Assembly (NCBI GenBank): GCA_022495005.1
Contig: JAGYXB010001962.1
Location: 248,001 to 312,000, forward strand
DNA from: Rhyacophila brunnea
Lineage: Eukaryota > Arthropoda > Insecta > Trichoptera > Rhyacophilidae
Length of the DNA stretch: 64,000 bases
Direction: 5' to 3'
Below, in pieces: positions 57,430 to 64,000 of the stretch. The notes under the pieces are model-generated. The model was not told the origin of the DNA. It did not search any database and saw nothing but the letters and a program-made list of their open reading frames with translations. Each line of letters starts with the position of its first letter. Within the stretch, counting starts at the first letter, position 1. Made by a program: the position numbers and the translations under genes.

Positions 57430-58424
57430 TTAATTCATTAATATCAACAATATTGAGTAGCTGTTATACAGTAAAATTGCATTTTTACAACGTTTTTATT
57501 AGCTTTAAGATTATAAGATTAAGTACAATTTTTTTGATCGTTTAAGCTAGTCAAGTCAAGTTTATATGATTCAACAGAAAATTTAAAAACGTTGTATATA
57601 AAAAGTTCTTTTTATCTTGTAATTATTATTGTCTGAGATAAGGTTAATTATTGCCAATGCCAAATTTGAAACACATTGGCGCCAAAATAGGAAGGGTTGT
57701 TTCCGGTTTGATCAACTAAACATAGACCATGTTCTATATCCAAATCTGGATTTAAAAAAAGAATACAAATTTGATTCCGCTAAATTTGAATGATTCGAAC
57801 TCTCACCATTACTCCTCTGTTGGCGATGTGTAAAAATACACACAAATGCCTAAGTATTTTTGGATATTCCGATATTAATCACAAACATACGCACGTACTA
57901 TGTTATCGTTACGTTGTATACTACGCACGTACAAATTTATGAATGGCTTACAATGTTTTGAAAATAAAATAGATATCGCGACAGGCGTGTACGTAGATAC
58001 GTCATTTGGAAAATTTCGCCCGTCAAATGCTTACAAATAGTAAACTATTTATATTTTGACGCGAATCAAAAAAAATGACACAATTTCATGCTCGAAATGT
58101 ATATAGAGATATATAACTTTTAATACGTACAAATGAAAGCTTTTAAATTCAAGAAAGCGTGGGTATAAAAGCACTTGCTTTAGCCGTTAATTCCTTTGAT
58201 AATTTAATAACGTCACAATTTTTTAAATATCATACACTAAGGGACTGCATTTTAAATTTTAACACAATGCTTACGGGCCCTTTTAATTAATTTTGTAATT
58301 AACGTGTTAATTTGCATTTGAAAAGTAATTAGCAAAAATACAATTTTGTGCGGCCTGTAAGCATTGGGTTACACAGAAAATTGATTTAGCATATTTCGCA
58401 GAATCTCCTTTACTTATTGATAGA
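57430..58424. other. AT-rich intergenic DNA
   Basis: No gene. The phrase TTATATGATTCAACAGAAAA with TATAAAAAGTTCTTTTTATC at about 57560-57620 recurs at about 61690-61745, marking a dispersed repeat in the same orientation. Confidence 0.4.
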
Positions 58425-58716
58425 TATATGTGTCGCTGAGTTTCAAAACCCGCTATAACACTTTTTCATTATGTTGAGAAAATCAATAAAAACTTTTTGA
58501 ACTAAAAAGGTTTTTGAATGTTTCAGTAGTGTTATAGCGGGATTTGATAGACACATTGATTTTGTTTCATAAATTACAGTTAATCGTAGCGGACTTTGAA
58601 AGAGGCGATAAAATTTTCATGTAGAGATTTTAATAACGAATCCAACGATATATTATATATCTTAATTATTTCAAAAAAGTATTATAGCGGGTTTTGAAAT
58701 TTAACGACACATATAT
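58425..58716. mobile_element. TIR element with a third internal copy of the end
   Basis: TGTGTCGCTGAGTTTCAAAA and CCCGCTATAAC at the left end; inverted GTTATAGCGGGATTTGA at about 58540; inverted TATAGCGGGTTTTGAAATTT and CGACACATATAT at the right end. Two nested insertions of the same family or an internal duplication would explain three ends. Confidence 0.65.
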
Positions 58717-58954
58717 ATTTCTGCTTTACACTGTTTCTTTGTTTTTAAATGTCATGTTGTGAACGTCTTTAACTTATAATTTGTAATGCCCACAATGTGT
58801 AAAAAATAAATGAATTGTAATCGAATCATCCCAGCTATCTATACACGGTTTTGTTAATTTATACAGAAAAGCTGTCGAGTCTGTTAAGTGGGGTAAAATG
58901 TGACAACATGTCTATGAAATAGAACATATTATTATAACATAGTTTAAAAAGTTA

Positions 58955-59688
58955 AAAGTGAAAACGGTGTTCGACAAGGGTGCATACTCTCGTCTACATT
59001 TTTTAACATCAATGGAGAGTATATTGTTTGTAGGTCACTTGATACCTAGAAAGAAGGTGTATATATTATATAAAAGAAAAAAGAAACAATCCATTCCTGG
59101 ATTCTTGCAAATTAGAAAATGAAAATTGCTGTATTCATTAAACGCGTAAAGGTAGAAATATAGCTCTGGATTTTAAATTTTAAGTTGTTTCATTAAACGC
59201 ACTTCAAGAATTGGATATGGTTGACGATTTCATTTATCTTGGCTCTTGCCAAGTACGACTGCAAAGTGGAGATTATTCGGAGAGTATGCATTAACAAAGG
59301 AGCAATCACAGGCTCCAGCAAAATATAGAAAAGTAGTGCTATATCAAAATGGACCAAGGTTCACAAAGTCGAAATTGATGACTTGGTGTTAGAAACAGAT
59401 GCAAAAGATTGTATGTAGGCAAATATAACGAATTCTATGAGAAATAAATGTGAGGAGTTTTGCAGTTTTTTTGGTCATATTACCAAATTAATGGAAAATA
59501 ATAATTAAGAAAAAGCAAGAGGTAACTGCATAGGATATGCCACGATAATTAATGGTTCGATTACTCGAATACATCCAGTTACGTGCATGCCAGAATGCAG
59601 GGATCACTGGAGAGACATAACTAGGACATTTACAGAGAGATACAATCGATCAACAGTGCGGAACACAAATACTAATAAACAGCAGTGA
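58955..59688 (+). mobile_element. Old LINE reverse transcriptase remnant
   Basis: Recognisable islands: ENGVRQGCILSSTFFNI near 58960, DFIYLGS-like near 59230, a GAITGSSKI-like stretch near 59310, and a W.DI...F.ERYN-like end near 59610. Many frameshifts and stops. Confidence 0.65.
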
Positions 59689-60034
59689 AGGGATTGCAAT
59701 ACCGGTATTAAATAATTTATCGATACCGAAACAACGGTTTCAAAAATTCAAAATACCGATATCTTCGGTATTAAGAAAGCGTACACGTATATGTTTTTCA
59801 AAAATGAATTTAATGTTACTTTTTCATTACTTACTATGTATGTATTATTTTTAAAATGAGTGTATAAGGTTTATGCTGCCAAAACGCAAATATATTGACT
59901 GAAACCAACACAAGTTAAATAATATTAAAACGAAAAATCCCTTATATATACAAATTATAGAATTGTAGCAATGAATTAACATATTTCGAAAAAGAAAACA
60001 TTTGTGGCAAACGGGACTGTTCATTCCATTCTTT

Positions 60035-60595
60035 CCGATCATGTCCGATTCTAATACGATCATATGGGCCCTTCACAGAGTGGATGTTTGTTTTAACAGA
60101 TTTTTTTTAACGAGAAATGGATGTCAGCCACTTAGCTCAACCTATTAGGTCCATACTCTGACTCATACACAAATTGAAAAATAATATGTGTAGGTACTTG
60201 CCAGACCTAGGATTCGAACCTGGGACCATGGGCCCCACATCCTTAAGCGGGCCCCCAGGCCAGGATCTTTGGCGGGCCCACCTACGCTGAGGTTAAGGGC
60301 AGTGTGGTACTCTAAAGTAGTGTTTCCTAATTTATACACTGGAGTTATCATTTAAGTATATCAATCATCATATATCACATCAAATTGTAACGCACAACCA
60401 AATACTTAAAATATTTAATGCGACTTTTTTTACTACTAGAGTATATTTGTGATGTGTGTTAATCTCACTAAGCTGGTCGACCCGCCACGCCGGGCCCCTA
60501 GGCTAGAGCCCTATCAGCTCCCCCATTGTAGGGGTCATGCCTGGTACCCACGACGCCTTATGTCGACGCTTACGCCGCGCAGCCATCGTGGGTGT
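60035..60595 (-). repeat. tRNA-derived SINE, copy 6, split by a MITE
   Basis: The tail-to-B-box part occupies 60035-60226 (GATCATGTCCGATTCTAATA to GGATTCGAACCTGGGAC). The A-box part resumes at 60540-60595 (GGTACCCACGACGCC to GCGCAGCCATCGTGGG). The intact arrangement is seen in copy 3 at 24170-24237. Confidence 0.88.
60227..60539. mobile_element. hAT MITE, CATGGGCCCC family, inside SINE copy 6
   Basis: Ends: CATGGGCCCCACATCC and the inverted GTAGGGGTCATG. The flanks CCTGGGAC (60219-60226) and CCTGGTAC (60540-60547) are the split SINE sequence duplicated over 8 bp, one mismatch. 313 bp, no ORF. Confidence 0.9.
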
Positions 60596-60815
60596 AGTGT
60601 ACCAGTTCTAAAATATTATGATCTATACATATTTACAAAGTTCAACATAATAAATGTAGGTAGGTACTTTAGGTTGCTATAAAATAGTGTTTTAAATAGA
60701 TTTTAATATTTATATTTATTAATGGGTAGTTATTTTTTTATAAAATGTTTTGACAAATACCGGTATTGATACCGGTATTCAATAAGAAATACCGAATTAC
60801 CGGTGTTGCAATCCT

Positions 60816-62660
60816 TATGATACACCTACTAAATATTCAATTTGTTTCTCAAAGTATAAATAAAATAAAATTAATGATCAATTATTATTATTAATGGCAG
60901 GTGTCATAGAAAATCTTTTAATGATTCTATTTTCTTGGCTATGTGTCATACTTTTGTTTTAACTGACCTAAAAATGATTGTCATCAAAAAAAAAATGTCG
61001 CAAATCCCTCACAATAAAAATTGTGACTGACTATTCTATTTTAGTTATATCGACACCCGAAAATCTGAAACGTTTCGTATAGGTAACACAGATGAAAACT
61101 AATAACTAGAAAATATTTTTAGATTGTGTCTTTTTTTAACCTTGGCCGTCAAAGAGCTATCGAAGACATTGTGGCAGCAGAAAACATTCGTTTGCGAATA
61201 TTACAGACAGTGTCATTAACAGATTTTAAAAAAATGACAGCAAAATGCATCAACAATAATAATACATAGGAATTTATTATATTACCACGTTTTTATTAGC
61301 TCGTATTCTTGTTTGTCCGGTACAGACTTTTTCTTGTGTGTCCAAGATTTATATTGGACGATTGAAGATTTTTAACTAACTTTCCGACTAGCTAGACATT
61401 TGAAACTTTTAGAATATATCAGAACACGACGACAATGCATTCTTTTAATACTTTTGGCCATCGTTAAGCAGAATTGAATTCATTTTCAGTTAATTCTGTT
61501 TTGCTATTTTGCTTTTGTTGCACTATTATTGGTTGCTAAGAGGGTCCTAGCAACTAAATTATTAATATATACGTGCGTTACTATGGAAATCAATATGAAA
61601 TGTCAAAATGACATTTCAGTATTCTATATTTATTTTGTATTTCTATCAAGTACAAAAAAAGTATTTATTAATACATAGAATTATCAAGTTTATATGATTC
61701 AACAGAAAATTTAAAAACGTGGTATATAAAAAGTTCTTTTTATCTTGTAATTATTTTATTAAATCATAGACAATCTCATATTATGTTATAAGCATCGAAA
61801 AACAAATTAATAAAATATTACATGTTAATTTATTGATTGTTGTGAAAATAATCACAATGAAACAATTGAACGAGAAATTTAACGATAATACAACAAGAAA
61901 AGCAACGGAAATATTTAAATTAGGAAGATAGTATTTTAATATATATAACAATATAAATTATAATTAATATATAATAATATAAATTAAAACTCAATATATA
62001 TTACTTTAATATACTTTTATATCGATCAGGACCTGTTTAGTTTGTTGAATAGTTGAATGTTTTGTTAGAGTGAGATATTTTTTACAACTTCTTTACCCTA
62101 ACCTAACTCCTAACTCAGTGTATGGAAAACTGTGAGCCTCGAAAGAATGAGTCTGTGAATTTGTCCGTATTGTGTATAGGTACCTACTCTACTTTTATGT
62201 AAGATAGTCATCGCTTGTTTAAAATTTAAAATTTGGTATTTTATAAAGTATTTTACATCATTTGATTACCAAATTATGAGTGGGTCATCAATCCTTTCGC
62301 AAGATACAACGACACACACCTGACATTGACAGGTGAAGAAAATTTAATAGACTTGAAAAACGATCCTTTGCACAGTCTCATTTTTTGAGCTGGAGTTAAT
62401 TATCAGCCTTTTGGAATTCGATTTGGAGTCAATATCCTCGATTGACTACTACGACTATTAAATCTTTTCTGCCGTTGTATTTTTTGGGAATTTGACTTTT
62501 CAGCGCTTATGGAAATGCAACAAAAAACGGGAACGATTATATTATACGGTAGATTAGGAGTTTGTTTATCTAATTTACAGCCGTGTTTTGTGATAATTAT
62601 TTCTTGAAATCAATTCCATCCTTCTAGCGAATAAAATTCTTATATGTTATACTATCGACT
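60816..62660. other. AT-rich intergenic DNA
   Basis: No gene. 61690-61745 repeats the phrase seen at 57560. The stretch 61930-62020 is almost only A and T. Confidence 0.4.
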
Positions 62661-62664
62661 TATG

Positions 62665-63085
62665 TATATATGATGGCTGCGAGACGTGGACCCTCAACAC
62701 GAGAGATGTCCAAAGGCTAAGAGTCGCACAGCGAGGCATGGAGAGGTGTATGTGGGGCATCACGCAAAAGGACCGTAAGTGAAACGAATGGGTTAGGAAG
62801 CAGACAGGAGTACGCGATGTAATAGACGTTGCCAAACAGCTGAAATGGAGATGGGCGGGGCACATTGCTCGCAGAAAGAACGGCCACTGGACAAATGCCG
62901 TCATCCAGTGGTACCCAAGAGGCACGAAACGACCACAGGGTCGCCCTAAAAGCCGCTGGATTGACGAACTGGTAAAGTTCGGCGGAAATACGTGGCAGCG
63001 AACGACACAGGACCGACAGAGTTGGAAGAAGCTTGGGGAGCCCTTCATTCAGCAGTGAATTGACCCCGGCTGATGATGATGATAT
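62665..63085 (+). mobile_element. RTE-like LINE 3' end, well preserved
   Basis: The plus strand reads DGCETWTLNTRDVQRLRVAQ, RGMERCMWGITQKDRK, then NEWVRKQTGVRDVIDVAKQL, KWRWAGHIARRKNGHWTNAV, RPQGRPKSRWIDELVKFGG and WKKLGEPFIQQ, ending at a stop near DPG and a TGATGATGATGATA tail. A TGA falls in frame after DRK. It is the closest relative of 16960-17895, though on the opposite strand. Confidence 0.88.
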
Positions 63086-64000
63086 TGATAAAACAATATT
63101 ATTTTATTGTAATATATTAATAGCATACTAAGATTTTTTAAATTAATATTTAATTTTTTGGGGAATTTTCATTTGGTGTGCAACGATAAAAATTCCCCTT
63201 CTTCTGTGTGTCATCAGGAAAAAAAGTTTGACAGACACTGTGATAACTAAACGATTTTTTTTCATTGTTTATAAGTAGTTGTCTTATCGGACTATATCAA
63301 TATTGTTATCATGTGATTCCAATCATAAAAACAGTTTGGTCGATACAAGCATTGAAAGTAAACTGTCATTTTAATTACAATCACGTTTTGCTACTAGTAA
63401 GTATTTATTATTATAACTATGGTAAATATATTTTTCGTCGTCTCTTCATTAAAAGTTGGGTTTACTTTCTGCAAACTTATGGTAGGATGCGCTGGGAGTC
63501 GCACTGAATCGTCCCGTGCTCCGAGATGGACCGTGACAGGGTGTGTAGTAAGAAAGATGGATAAACAATTGTCGAAAATAACTTTTATCAGCAACAAGCG
63601 ACTTCTGGGAAATTTAAAATTCACGAGATAGACTTTCCCATCAGTCATCGTGGTTCCATTTCGATTTTTGAGTTTTTTCTCTGCTGCTTGTCTGCAAATA
63701 AACATTTTTAATGTTGGCAAGTGTGGTGGAAAAGTCACAATTATTTTTGCATGCCGATCCACAGAATTTAGAAATAAATAAATATAAATAATGTGTGTGT
63801 GTTGGCTCTCAGTCGACGCGGATGGTTCGACTACGGTCATTAGTGTGGTAGTCTTCGCTTTTTGGAGGTTATTTCCGCTTATGTATAGTTATTTATCAAT
63901 GATTTCCGCATGTCAAAAATCACGGGAAAAATCAATTTCGGTATTGCCATATTTAGAAAAAAAGAAAACCCGAAGCTACGTATTCTTTTATTGTATAATT
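63086..64000. other. Intergenic DNA, no supported gene
   Basis: The longest open stretch is 63394-63840 on the minus strand (148 codons, including FLTTHPVTVHLGARDDSVRL). It has no domain I recognise and low complexity at both ends. It may be chance or a diverged exon. Confidence 0.35.

Larger units (their letters stand above)
59689..60815. mobile_element. Outer TIR element (hAT-like ends) holding a SINE that holds a MITE
   Basis: Ends: AGGGATTGCAATACCGGTAT at 59689 and the inverted ACCGGTGTTGCAATCCTT ending 60815. Additional ACCGGTAT phrases occur just inside both ends. Ends of the form AGGGATTGCAATACCGG are common among hAT elements; I could not read the target duplication. Confidence 0.7.

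Noticed and set aside
62647..63048. 133-codon minus-strand ORF
   Set aside because: Antisense of the RTE-like tail at 62665-63085.
63394..63840. 148-codon minus-strand ORF
   Set aside because: No recognisable domain, no splice context and mixed composition. Too weak to call a gene.

Overview
This window is nuclear DNA from an animal, almost certainly an insect. Genes carry spliceosomal introns, the DNA is AT-rich, and most of it is transposon wreckage. RTE-type LINE tails ending in TGA-rich repeats, tRNA-derived SINEs, hAT, pogo/Tigger and foldback elements, and short motifs such as GTAGGTAGGTAC, resemble lepidopteran genomes. The order is an inference and is not proven here.

Two host genes are clear, both on the minus strand. 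The first is a complete intronless eIF6 gene (10360-11097, 245 aa). The second is a smoothelin-like calponin-homology protein whose coding exons I could chain from 46888 down to 23739. Eight exons join in frame (4533 nt, 1510 aa plus stop). They comprise a smoothelin-type N-terminal helix, one giant 3.8-kb exon coding a long low-complexity linker, and a C-terminal CH domain split over three exons. The start codon lies upstream of 46888 and was not found. A probable first coding exon of a THAP zinc-finger gene lies on the plus strand at 869-939. A small ORF at 7601-7822 (minus) belongs to a low-copy repeat with two decayed relatives.

Layout: 1-1770, THAP exon and AT-rich DNA. 1771-6081, a hAT-like element containing a second TIR element, which contains a third repeat with a 119-bp minisatellite, plus a 323-bp tandem duplication. 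6090-9200, SINE, an inverted duplication and a LINE tail. 10360-11097, eIF6. 11.1-16.9 kb, MITEs, a SINE and a 1-kb TIR element. 16.96-20.57 kb, two LINE fragments, one split by a Tigger transposon. 20.6-22.7 kb, AT-rich DNA and a LINE scrap. 23.7-46.9 kb, the smoothelin-like gene with transposon-laden introns. 46.9-64 kb, no confident gene; dense nested repeats, including a SINE inside a hAT-like element that itself holds a hAT MITE.

I see no new gene system. The most informative points are the reconstructed smoothelin-like gene, its unusual splice donor that overlaps a stop codon, several very young long hairpins (one with 83-bp arms and a single mismatch), and insertions whose target-site duplications can be read directly.
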